From positions 186,001 to 250,000 of the forward strand of contig UBTF01000003.1 of NCBI GenBank assembly GCA_900468285.1: 64,000 bases of DNA, written 5' to 3'. Positions 1-8,262 of the stretch are shown in pieces (position 1 is the first letter of the stretch; the number at the start of each line of letters is the position of its first letter). The stretch comes from Hyphomicrobiales bacterium. GTDB taxonomy: Bacteria; Pseudomonadota; Alphaproteobacteria; Rhizobiales; Rhizobiaceae. The notes beneath the pieces were generated by a model that saw only the letters and a program-made list of their open reading frames with translations, did no database searches and was not told the origin of the DNA. Made by a program: the position numbers and the translations under genes.

Positions 1-1740
1 ATAGAGGCGGTTTTTGCCCGTATCTCGGAAGTAAACGATCCCGGCATTTTCCTTCATCTGGCCGACAAAAAAGCGCTGCTTGTTGAGGCGGAAAAACTGG
101 GGGGCTATGATCCGGCCAAGCCACTCTTCGGCGTTCCCTTTGCTGTCAAGGACAACATCGATGTCGCCGGCATGCCCACCACGGCTGGATGCCCTGATTA
201 CACCTATCATCCCGATAAAGACGCGACCGTCGTTCGTTTATTGAAAGAGGCTGGCGCTCTCGTTATTGGCAAGACCAACCTCGATCAGTTCGCCACCGGA
301 CTCGTGGGCGTTCGCTCACCCTATCCGATCCCTAGGAATGCCATTGATCCGACGCTCGTCCCGGGAGGGTCGTCATCCGGCTCGGCAGTGGCGACGGCGC
401 ATGGCATCGTCAGCTTTGCGCTCGGCACCGATACCGCTGGCTCCGGTCGCATTCCGGCGGGTCTCAACAACATCGTTGGGTTAAAACCCAGCGTCGGGGC
501 CCTATCTTCGACGGGCGTCGTGCCTGCCTGCCGGACGCTGGACTGCGTCTCCATCTTTTCGCTTACGGTTGATGACGCGTGGAGGGTGTTTTCCGTTGCG
601 GCCCAACAGGATGAAACCGACGCCTATTCAAAAGACCTTCCGGCCAAAGGCTACGGGTCCAGTCCGCCTGTGCTGAAGATCGGCGTTCCCGCACCGCAGG
701 ATCGGAAATTCTTCGGTGATGAGGCTATGGCGGTGGCTTATTCTGATGCACTGAAAACGCTTGAAGAGCACGGTCATCATATTGTTGAAATGCCTTTTGC
801 CGATTTCTACGATGTCGCCAATCTTCTTTACGAGGGCGCTTGGGTTGCAGAACGCTATGCAGCCGTGCAATCATTTTTTGATACGAAAGGAGAGAGCTTC
901 CATCCGGTCACCCGGGAAATCTATAGGGGTGCGAAATCTCTCACCGCAGCGGAAACTTTCAACGGGTTCTATGCCCTGCAAGCGCTGAAGAAAAAGCTTG
1001 CCCCCACCATTGCCTCGGTCGATCTCCTTTGCGTGCCGACCGCGCCGCGCCACTATACACTAGCTGAGCTTGCGGCAGAACCGATCCGTGAGAACTCTCG
1101 CCTTGGCACCTATACCAACTTCGTCAACCTGCTCGACATGTGCGGCATCACGGTTCCAACAGGCAAGCGCCCGGATGGTCTGCCAGCCAGCGTGACCCTG
1201 CTTGCACCCTCCGGCAAGGATGGCTTGACCGCGACAGTTGCGCGCGCGCTTCACGGCGCCAGCGGCCTTCCACTCGGCGCCACCATGCGGCCCGAACCTG
1301 CAGCTACCGCCGCGCCTGAGCCTGAGGTCGAAGCCGGCAGCGAACTGATCGATCTGGTCGTCGTCGGGGCCCATCTGTCCGGCATGCCGCTTAACCATCA
1401 GCTCAAAGAGCTAAACGCCGTGTTCAAACGCACGGCCAGAACCCAAGGCTGTTATCGCCTCTATGCCTTGTCAGGCACCACACCGGCAAAGCCAGGCATG
1501 GTGCGCGTTGGTGAGGGAGAGGGCGGCGAAATCGAGGTTGAAGTCTGGGCACTCGCTCCCGCAGCCTTCGGCACCTTCGTCGCCTCGATACCCGCCCCGC
1601 TTGGTATCGGAACCGTAACCCTTGCAGATGGCACCACCGCAAAAGGCTTTCTCGCCGAGCCGATCGCTTTGGTAGGAGCCTCAGACATAACGACGTGGGG
1701 CGGGTGGCGCGGCTATACTGTCGGAAACACCAATGTCTAA
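1..1740 (+). CDS. atzF: allophanate hydrolase, 5' end outside window
   Basis: This enzyme hydrolyses allophanate to ammonia and CO2 in the cytosol, the second step of the urea carboxylase route. The frame is open from base 1, so the gene starts upstream; 579 residues are visible against roughly 600 for AtzF-type enzymes, so only a short N-terminal piece is missing. Residues ~1-400 form an amidase-signature domain: the catalytic Lys lies in VKDNID (residue ~50), followed by the Ser-rich loop GGSSSGSA (~123) and the presumed nucleophile Ser in GTDTAGSGR (~148). Residues ~450-579 match the separate C-terminal allophanate hydrolase domain (VVVGAHLSGMPLNHQL), which distinguishes it from generic amidases and GatA. 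A urea carboxylase gene would be expected just upstream, outside the window; that is inference. Confidence 0.93.
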   Translation: MEAVFARISEVNDPGIFLHLADKKALLVEAEKLGGYDPAKPLFGVPFAVKDNIDVAGMPTTAGCPDYTYHPDKDATVVRLLKEAGALVIGKTNLDQFATGLVGVRSPYPIPRNAIDPTLVPGGSSSGSAVATAHGIVSFALGTDTAGSGRIPAGLNNIVGLKPSVGALSSTGVVPACRTLDCVSIFSLTVDDAWRVFSVAAQQDETDAYSKDLPAKGYGSSPPVLKIGVPAPQDRKFFGDEAMAVAYSDALKTLEEHGHHIVEMPFADFYDVANLLYEGAWVAERYAAVQSFFDTKGESFHPVTREIYRGAKSLTAAETFNGFYALQALKKKLAPTIASVDLLCVPTAPRHYTLAELAAEPIRENSRLGTYTNFVNLLDMCGITVPTGKRPDGLPASVTLLAPSGKDGLTATVARALHGASGLPLGATMRPEPAATAAPEPEVEAGSELIDLVVVGAHLSGMPLNHQLKELNAVFKRTARTQGCYRLYALSGTTPAKPGMVRVGEGEGGEIEVEVWALAPAAFGTFVASIPAPLGIGTVTLADGTTAKGFLAEPIALVGASDITTWGGWRGYTVGNTNV

Positions 1741-2258
1741 GTGTTGAAGATGTGGTGCATATTCGCTGTAGCAGAGGGACAGAGTTTGAAGTGGCCGAAG
1801 CTGCCGAGGATGATCTACGCTGCCCGCCATACATTTCGGAGAGGATAGCTAGCCGCCTGCTTGGTGAAAAGAATATCGAGACCAACCCATTTCAGGCTGA
1901 TTGCAGTCAATGCATTTTCTGACCTCCATGCATCAATGGCAAGGTATCGTTTGCCATCCAAGCTATTTCCTTCCAGAGGAGAGCATCCGCGACCTGGCAT
2001 CCAGGAGTTGATCAATAGCCATCGTGTCTTCTGGAATTGGACGGCCAGGAGTTGACGAACAGCGCCCTACCAGTCCCAAGCCGACATTCTCACCTCAGAA
2101 CGTCTGGATCACATTCTCGCCTAGGATATATCCCTTCGACCACGCCTAGTTCATTCCAAGGATGTAAAATTATTTCTTTTTTGGTTCCACTCTTGGAATA
2201 TCTCTCCTCGCTGCGAACACGGCCTTTGTCTATCTTCGCCACAAACGAGGAGTCATCG
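1741..2258. other. gene-free stretch with short direct repeats
   Basis: No convincing gene is present between atzF and the ABC operon. The stretch contains two copies of CCAGGAGTTGA (2001-2011 and 2045-2055) and two of ACATTCTC (2084-2091 and 2111-2118). Short open frames lack family resemblance and ribosome binding sites. It may be a decayed mobile-element end or simply the promoter region of the operon starting at 2259; I cannot assign a promoter with confidence. Confidence 0.5.
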
Positions 2259-3095
2259 ATGTTTGCCAAAGTCATTACTAAAGTTATTTTCGGGGTCTCC
2301 ATCTCGCTTGCAACATTGGTGAGCACTCATGCTTTTGCGGATGCCACGCTTGACCGGATAAAGGGTCGTGGCAAGCTGACGGTTGGCGTTATTCTCTCAG
2401 GTGCGCCGTTTGGATTTATCGATCCAAAGTCGCAGGAGCAGAAAGGCTACAATGTTGATCTGGCGAAAGCGCTGGCCGCGGATCTCGGCGTCGAGCTGGA
2501 AACAGTCACTGTGACGCCGCCAAACCGGGTGCAGTTTCTGCAGCAGGGCAAAGTCGATATCCTCATTGCCAACATGCAATATACTGACGAGCGCGCCAAG
2601 ATTCTCGATTACGTGCCAACCGCCTATGACCGTGCCGGTGGCGCTGCCGTCGTGCGCAAGGACAGCGGCTTGAAGGACTGGGCTGATCTCAAGGGCAAGC
2701 CGGTGTGTATCTCGCAAGGTTCGAATTATGCCCAGCCGTTGGCGGAAGAATATGGAGCCATCGTAAAGGCTCTGCCAAGCCAGCCTGAATCGCTGCTGGC
2801 GCTTCAGGGCGGCAACTGCGTTGCAGCCGTTCACGTGGGTGCCACTGTGGGCTTGCTGCTGGTAGACCGTGCAGACGAGTGGAAAGACTTTGCTATTCCG
2901 TTTCCAACCGAGCTGATCCCGTCCGACTCCGTGATCTGGCTGCGCAAGGACGAAAGTGACACCAAGACTGCTCTCGATGACGCTGTGAAGAAGCTTCACA
3001 AATCAGGCAAGCTGCTTGAGATGGCGAAGGAGAACCGCTTGCTCAATACCAAGTATCTGGAGGAAGAGAACAAGAAGCTTTCCTCCGTCCAATGA
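2259..3095 (+). CDS. polar amino acid ABC transporter, periplasmic binding protein
   Basis: This is the periplasmic solute-binding subunit of a family 3 (glutamine/cystine-type) ABC importer, 278 residues. The frame is open further upstream, but ATG 2259 is chosen because GAGGAG precedes it at a suitable distance and because it places a signal peptide at the start: a hydrophobic stretch ending THAFA, with cleavage likely before DATLDRI. The mature protein begins with the family hallmark of a short helix and the strand KLTVGV, followed by APFGF and GYNVDLAKALA. It is the first gene of a tight operon with two permeases, an ATPase, an MmgE/PrpD protein and a monooxygenase. The ligand is therefore probably an amino acid derivative that those enzymes degrade. 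The exact substrate cannot be read from sequence. Confidence 0.9.
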   Translation: MFAKVITKVIFGVSISLATLVSTHAFADATLDRIKGRGKLTVGVILSGAPFGFIDPKSQEQKGYNVDLAKALAADLGVELETVTVTPPNRVQFLQQGKVDILIANMQYTDERAKILDYVPTAYDRAGGAAVVRKDSGLKDWADLKGKPVCISQGSNYAQPLAEEYGAIVKALPSQPESLLALQGGNCVAAVHVGATVGLLLVDRADEWKDFAIPFPTELIPSDSVIWLRKDESDTKTALDDAVKKLHKSGKLLEMAKENRLLNTKYLEEENKKLSSVQ

Positions 3096-3118
3096 GGGAA
3101 AGCTCGCGGTAAATCCTG

Positions 3119-3871
3119 ATGAATGATGTGAATTTCACAAGCCTGTTCGTCGACCTGACGAGCAGGCTTGGTCTCAATTATGAATTCCTGGCAACGGGTT
3201 ATGAGGCGCAGATCTGGCGCGATGGTTTCATAACCACGCTCTATCTTGTTGCCATCACTATTCCCGTCAGTCTTGTATTCGGATTGATTTTTGCAGGCTG
3301 CCTCACATCAGGCAGGCTTTGGCTGTCTGCGCCGGTGCGCGCCTTTGTGGAACTGACCCGCAACACGCCGACACTTGTGCAGCTTATGTTCAGCTTTCTC
3401 GTACTGAACACATTTGTCTCCAACCTGTTTGGCGGGGCGCAGCACAATCCCCTGTCTCCTTTTTTCTGGGTGGTTGCCGTGGTTGGGCTCCATGTCGCGG
3501 CGCTGCATGCGGAAGCCATCCGCGGCGGCATTGAGGCTGTCCCGTCATCAATGATCGAGGCGGCGCGAGGCATGGGTTTCAGCCAGTTCGAAATCCTGCG
3601 TTATGTGCAGATACCGCTGGCATTTCGCGCCTCGTTGCCCGCTATCGTCAACGGGCTTATCAGCCTGGTCAAATCGACAACCGTGGGCAATGCCATCGCC
3701 GTTAGTGAAATCACCTATGCGTCGATCATGGTTTGGACACAGCGCGACAATGTCGTTGAGCTGATGATTGTGCTTCTTGCCTTTTTCAGCCTGATCAATT
3801 TTCTGATCGCCCGCGCCGGTTCGTGGGTGGAGCGAAAGCTGGCCGTTCCGGGATACGGGTTATCAGCATGA
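3119..3871 (+). CDS. polar amino acid ABC transporter permease (HisM type)
   Basis: This 250-residue inner-membrane subunit belongs to the His/Glu/Gln/Arg permease family. Several hydrophobic segments are visible, and the cytoplasmic EAA loop that docks the ATPase reads EAARGMGFSQFEILRYVQIP (residues ~142-161). It lies 23 bases after the binding-protein gene and overlaps the next permease in an ATGA junction, so the two permeases are probably translated together and form a heterodimeric channel. Confidence 0.92.
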   Translation: MNDVNFTSLFVDLTSRLGLNYEFLATGYEAQIWRDGFITTLYLVAITIPVSLVFGLIFAGCLTSGRLWLSAPVRAFVELTRNTPTLVQLMFSFLVLNTFVSNLFGGAQHNPLSPFFWVVAVVGLHVAALHAEAIRGGIEAVPSSMIEAARGMGFSQFEILRYVQIPLAFRASLPAIVNGLISLVKSTTVGNAIAVSEITYASIMVWTQRDNVVELMIVLLAFFSLINFLIARAGSWVERKLAVPGYGLSA

Positions 3872-4644
3872 CACAGACCCATGCACCCAAGAAAAGCAGC
3901 CGTATTCTGCGTTATGCCGGTTTTGTTGCCATGCCGCTTCTGGTCGTCGTATGGTCCCTTATTGACCTGACACTGGGCAAGGAACTGGTGACGTGGCTTC
4001 CCTATCTTGCCTCCGGCTTTTCGATGAATATTGTGATCACACTCTGTGCGATCACAATCGGCACGACGGCAGGTGTTTTGCTCGGCCTCATGCAACTAGC
4101 ACCTTACTGGTTCATTCGCTGGCCAGCGGCCATCTACGTCCAGATTTTTCGTAACGCACCGGCGCTCGTTCTGATTTTCGCCACCACCTACATCTTTCCC
4201 TTTGAGATCGTGCTGTTCGGCAACTATCTGGCGTTTCCTGACTGGATCAAGGCGGTGATCGGCCTTGCCATTCTTGCCAGCGCCTACATAGCTGAAATCA
4301 CCCGGGGCGCCGTTCTCTCCATACCGACGACGCAGTGGGAAGCGGCTAAGGGGCTTGGCTTTTCCCGCATGCAATCGCTACGTTTCGTCATTCTGCCGCA
4401 ATGTGTGCGCCGCTCGCTGCCACCATGGATGAATGTCGCGTCTTCGATTGCCATGGGTACATCGCTTGCTTCGCTTGTAGGCGTGCATGAATTGATGCAT
4501 GCCGCGACCGACGCCAGCACCGCGGTACGCAGACTTGATTTCACCATTATTGCCTATGTTGTCGTCATGGCTGCGTTTTTCACGCTCTGCTACCCGATAT
4601 CCCGGCTTACCCGCCGCCTAGAACAGCGTTTCAACGCGGGCTGA
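3868..4644 (+). CDS. polar amino acid ABC transporter permease, second subunit
   Basis: This is the second permease of the importer, 258 residues from ATG 3868, which overlaps the previous stop codon (ATGA). The frame is open to 3823, but the overlap start is the natural one. Membrane segments are visible near residues 16-36, 45-75 and 95-120. The EAA loop (EAAKGLGFSRMQSLRFVILP, ~150-170) pairs with the ATPase encoded next. Two different permeases are typical of GltJK- or HisQM-type importers, whereas the related B. subtilis yxe operon has a single permease. Confidence 0.92.
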   Translation: MTQTHAPKKSSRILRYAGFVAMPLLVVVWSLIDLTLGKELVTWLPYLASGFSMNIVITLCAITIGTTAGVLLGLMQLAPYWFIRWPAAIYVQIFRNAPALVLIFATTYIFPFEIVLFGNYLAFPDWIKAVIGLAILASAYIAEITRGAVLSIPTTQWEAAKGLGFSRMQSLRFVILPQCVRRSLPPWMNVASSIAMGTSLASLVGVHELMHAATDASTAVRRLDFTIIAYVVVMAAFFTLCYPISRLTRRLEQRFNAG

Positions 4645-4656
4645 AGGATTTTGACG

Positions 4657-5445
4657 ATGACTGCATCCAACGATACCGCAATTGTGAAACTGGAGGACGT
4701 TCACCTGTCTTTCGGCAATACGCAGGTGCTCAAGGGAATTGATCTCACCGTCAACAAAGGTGACGCCGTCTCTATCATCGGCCCTTCCGGCTCCGGGAAA
4801 TCAACCCTGCTACGCTGCATCAACGCGCTGGCCATGCCACAAAGCGGCAGGATCACCGTGGCGGGGACAAGGGTGGACACGCTGACGAAAGAAAGCGAGC
4901 GTATTGAACTTCGCAAACGTGTTGGCATCGTGTTCCAGCAATATAACCTGTTTCCGCATCTGACCGTTCTCGACAATATCGTGCTTGCGCCGACGCGCAT
5001 TCTGAGTGCCGACCGCACAGCGACCGAGAAACTTGCGCGTGAACTGCTGGAAAAAGTCCGGCTGTCTGAAAAGGCGGATGCCTATCCCGGCCAGCTTTCC
5101 GGCGGCCAACAGCAGCGCGTGGCAATTGCACGCGCACTGGCCATGAAGCCGGAACTCGTTCTGTTTGACGAGGTGACATCGGCGCTCGACCCTGAAACGG
5201 TGGGCGAGGTTCTGTGGGTCATCCGCGACCTCATCCGTGATGGCATGACCAGCATCCTCGTTACCCATGAAATGCGTTTTGCAGAGGAAATCAGCGACAC
5301 GGTGGTGTTTACTGAAAACGGACGCGTCGTTGCTCATGGTTCGCCGAAGGAGATTTTTCACGACTCCGACAATTCCCGTATCCGGCAATTCGTCGGTGGC
5401 TTGTCCGGCGCTCGTGCCTCGGTGCGTGACGGCGAAGGTATCTGA
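4657..5445 (+). CDS. polar amino acid ABC transporter ATP-binding protein
   Basis: This 262-residue cytosolic ATPase powers the importer. Walker A is GPSGSGKST (residues 42-50), the Q-loop follows in VFQQYNLFPH, the ABC signature is LSGGQQQR, Walker B is LVLFDE and the switch His lies in ILVTHEM. These are the hallmarks of the GlnQ/HisP group. The frame can be read from TTG 4651, but ATG 4657 is preferred because AAGGA lies about eight bases before it. The stop is two bases before the next ATG, so the downstream catabolic genes are in the same transcript. Confidence 0.93.
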   Translation: MTASNDTAIVKLEDVHLSFGNTQVLKGIDLTVNKGDAVSIIGPSGSGKSTLLRCINALAMPQSGRITVAGTRVDTLTKESERIELRKRVGIVFQQYNLFPHLTVLDNIVLAPTRILSADRTATEKLARELLEKVRLSEKADAYPGQLSGGQQQRVAIARALAMKPELVLFDEVTSALDPETVGEVLWVIRDLIRDGMTSILVTHEMRFAEEISDTVVFTENGRVVAHGSPKEIFHDSDNSRIRQFVGGLSGARASVRDGEGI

Positions 5446-5447
5446 CC

Positions 5448-6788
5448 ATGGAGAATGCCAAATTCACGACTGCCTTTGCCAAGGCAATCGTCCAATCCGA
5501 TCCGAGCGGAGATAACGCCGCAATGGATGCGGCGCGCACAGCGATAACGGATTTTCTGGCCTGTATGATTGCCGGAGCCAATGATCGCACGGCGGGTGTT
5601 CTGGCCAATGCCATCGGTGCCGATTTGCCGGGAAAGGCAATCCTTGTCGGACATAGCAGACAAACAGATCCGCTGGTCGCGGCAGTGCTAAACGCATATG
5701 CGGGCCATGTGCTGGATTATGACGATGTTCATGCGAGCGTGCGGGGGCACCCGACAACGGTGATTGTGCCAGCACTGCTGGCGCTGGCCGCAGAACGGAC
5801 TTTCAGCGCAGATGCTTTCATCGCGTCATACATTGTGGGGCTGGAAGCAATGGCGCGGCTGGGGCTTTCTGTGGGCTCCAGGCATTACGAAACCGGATTT
5901 CATGCCACGGCAACGCTTGGGCCCGTGGGTGTCGCAGCCGCGATCTGCCACCTGAGCGGCGCATCAGTGCAAGAAACTGCCATTTCGCTTGGACTGGCCG
6001 CGACACAGGCTGCCGGGCTGCGGTTGCAGTTCGGGTTTGATGCAAAGCCATATCATGCCGGCATGGCCGCACGGTCTGGCCTTCTCGCCGCTCGATTGGC
6101 AGCGGCAGGCTTTGGTGGCGCGCCTGATTTTCTGGACAATCCGGTCAGCTTCTACGCCGCCTATGCATTTGGCGCAGGACAGCCGGAACTGACGAGCAAA
6201 AACTGGGGTGAGCCATGGCAGATCCTGTCACCCGGCCTGACGCTCAAAGCCTTTCCCTGCTGCACGGCCAGCCACCCCGTCGCGTCACTCGGCATCGAAC
6301 TTCACGGTGAAGGGTTGAAAGCCGAGCAGATTGACAGGATCACCTTCACCTATCCGCCGGGTGCGGATGCGGCTTTGGTCGTGACAAACCCGCGCAATGG
6401 CATCGAAGCACGGTTCAGCCCGGAATACGTGTTTTCTGCGGCATTGCTCGATGGCGCATTGCGGCTTTACCATTTCGATGAACGTCCGGTCGAGAGCCGC
6501 ATCATGGCGCTCGCCAGCCTTGCCGGCCGCCAACATGATGCAGCCGCGCCGCGCATGACGAGTGATCCGACCACGCGTTTCGTCGTGCTGGACATTGCGC
6601 TCAAAGATGCCAGCACCATCCAGCGGCGCTTCGATGGCCTGCCGGGCGTGACCGATCCTACGCAAAAATTCCAGGACGCAACTGCGGGTAACCCGGCTTT
6701 TGCAGAAATCCCGGACCTTGTGCGCAGCATGAGGAGTGAGGCAGATTTTGCCCGGCTTCTTGAACTGCTTAATCATAACTTCGTTTGA
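5448..6788 (+). CDS. MmgE/PrpD family protein
   Basis: This 446-residue protein belongs to the MmgE/PrpD family, whose known members include 2-methylcitrate dehydratase and cis-aconitate decarboxylase. The start at 5448 follows the ATPase stop by two bases. Family features are the early ITDFLACMIAGA helix, the VLDYDDVHAS segment with paired acidic residues (~85), the GFHATATLGPVGVAAA segment (~147) and the FPCCTASHPVAS segment (~270). Genome context, not sequence, suggests the substrate. In B. subtilis the yxe operon couples a MmgE/PrpD protein (YxeQ) with an amino acid ABC importer and a flavin monooxygenase. A role in succinylated cysteine breakdown is therefore plausible but unproven here. 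Confidence 0.88.
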   Translation: MENAKFTTAFAKAIVQSDPSGDNAAMDAARTAITDFLACMIAGANDRTAGVLANAIGADLPGKAILVGHSRQTDPLVAAVLNAYAGHVLDYDDVHASVRGHPTTVIVPALLALAAERTFSADAFIASYIVGLEAMARLGLSVGSRHYETGFHATATLGPVGVAAAICHLSGASVQETAISLGLAATQAAGLRLQFGFDAKPYHAGMAARSGLLAARLAAAGFGGAPDFLDNPVSFYAAYAFGAGQPELTSKNWGEPWQILSPGLTLKAFPCCTASHPVASLGIELHGEGLKAEQIDRITFTYPPGADAALVVTNPRNGIEARFSPEYVFSAALLDGALRLYHFDERPVESRIMALASLAGRQHDAAAPRMTSDPTTRFVVLDIALKDASTIQRRFDGLPGVTDPTQKFQDATAGNPAFAEIPDLVRSMRSEADFARLLELLNHNFV

Positions 6789-6802
6789 CGAGAGATTTTA
6801 CC

Positions 6803-8098
6803 ATGAGTGCCAAGAGACAAATCCATCTGGGTCTTTTCCTTCAGGGTGCGGGCCACCACGTTTCGGGATGGCGTCACCCGAAGGCGGAAGCAGGCAGCGA
6901 AAACTTTGATCTGCTGCGCCGCGTTTCGCAAATGGCCGAGCAGGCAAAGTTCGACATGGTTTTCCTGGCAGACGGCCTGACCAGTGGTGTAGATGCCCAT
7001 CCCTCAACGATTGCCCGCTTCGAACCGCTGACTTTGCTCGCCGCGCTTGCGCTTGTCACAGAGAAGATCGGTCTTGCCGCGACGTCCTCGACCACCTATG
7101 GCGAGCCTTACCACACGGCGCGCTCCTTCTCCTCCATCGACCATCTGAGCCATGGCCGCGCAGCTTGGAACATCGTGACGACATCCTATGCCCGCACGGC
7201 GAATAATTTTTCCAAGTCGCACCCGGAGCATGACGAACGATACGCAGTAGCAGAGGAATTCGTCGATGTTGTGCGCGGCCTGTGGGACAGCTGGGATGAT
7301 GACGCCTTCATCAAGGACAAGCAGAACGGCATCTATGCCGACCCGAACAAGGTGCATGTGCTTGACCACGCGGGCAAATATTACTCTGTCAAAGGTCCGC
7401 TCAACATTCCCCGCTCTCCACAGGGCCATCCGATCCTCATTCAGGCCGGTTCATCTGGACCGGGACAGGATCTCGCCGCCCGCACGGCTGACGTGGTGTT
7501 TACGGCTCAGCAGAGCCTCGCTGAAGCGCAGGCTTTTTACAAAAGCCTGAAATCCCGCGTCGAGAAGTTTGGTCGCACGCCCGACGATGTCGCCGTCATG
7601 CCCGGCTTTTTGCCGGTCGTCGGACGCACCTCCAAGGAAGCGGCGGAAAAACTTGCCGAGCTTGACCAGTGGACAGAGCTGAAAAGCGCCATGCCGCTTC
7701 TGGAAGAGCGCATTGGCCACAGCCTTGCCGACTACGATCCCGATGGTCCTCTGCCGGATCTGCCAATATCAGACCAGTTGCGCAGCCGGGCCGAATTGCT
7801 GACGGCTCTTGCACGCCGCGAAAGCCTGACGATCCGTCAGCTGGCTCTGCGTGTGGCCGCCGGTCGCGGTCACCATATCGTCCTTGGCACGCCAGTCGAG
7901 ATTGCCGACCGGATGCAGGAATGGTTTGACGGACGCGCTGCCGATGGCTTCAACGTCATGCCGCCCTTCTTCCCGGAAGGGCTTGAGGATTTCACGCAGC
8001 TGGTCGTCCCGATCCTTCAGGAAAGGGGCCTGTTCCGCACGGAATATCAGGGGTCAACGCTGCGCGATCATCTCGGTCTGGCACGCCCGGCACAGTAA
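6803..8098 (+). CDS. FMNH2-dependent monooxygenase, NtaA/SnaA/DszA (luciferase-like) family
   Basis: This 431-residue flavin monooxygenase uses reduced FMN supplied by a separate reductase to oxidise small C-N or C-S compounds. ATG 6803 is chosen because GAGAG lies upstream and the product begins KRQIHLGLFLQGAGHH, the canonical first strand of the group; an in-frame TTG exists at 6785. Other group features are FDMVFLADG (~50), SSTTYGEPYHTAR (~93), the HLSHGRAAWNIVT active-site segment (~118) and HPILIQAGSSGPG. It closes the importer operon, 14 bases after the MmgE/PrpD stop. B. subtilis YxeK, of the same family and in a similar operon, acts on N-acetyl-S-(2-succino)cysteine; that substrate is inferred here from context only. 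Confidence 0.9.
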   Translation: MSAKRQIHLGLFLQGAGHHVSGWRHPKAEAGSENFDLLRRVSQMAEQAKFDMVFLADGLTSGVDAHPSTIARFEPLTLLAALALVTEKIGLAATSSTTYGEPYHTARSFSSIDHLSHGRAAWNIVTTSYARTANNFSKSHPEHDERYAVAEEFVDVVRGLWDSWDDDAFIKDKQNGIYADPNKVHVLDHAGKYYSVKGPLNIPRSPQGHPILIQAGSSGPGQDLAARTADVVFTAQQSLAEAQAFYKSLKSRVEKFGRTPDDVAVMPGFLPVVGRTSKEAAEKLAELDQWTELKSAMPLLEERIGHSLADYDPDGPLPDLPISDQLRSRAELLTALARRESLTIRQLALRVAAGRGHHIVLGTPVEIADRMQEWFDGRAADGFNVMPPFFPEGLEDFTQLVVPILQERGLFRTEYQGSTLRDHLGLARPAQ

Positions 8099-8262
8099 CA
8101 ACCCAACACATCCAGCGGCATCAGTAGCGCATCTGGTCATCTCTTTCTCCGGTGCCAAGCAAATCACTGGCGGGATCGTCTCGAACGATATCGGCGTATG
8201 TAGGACGTAGTGGCCTAATGCAGCGCCGCAGGTGCGTCCGGCAGGTCTTGACCGCGTGAGAC

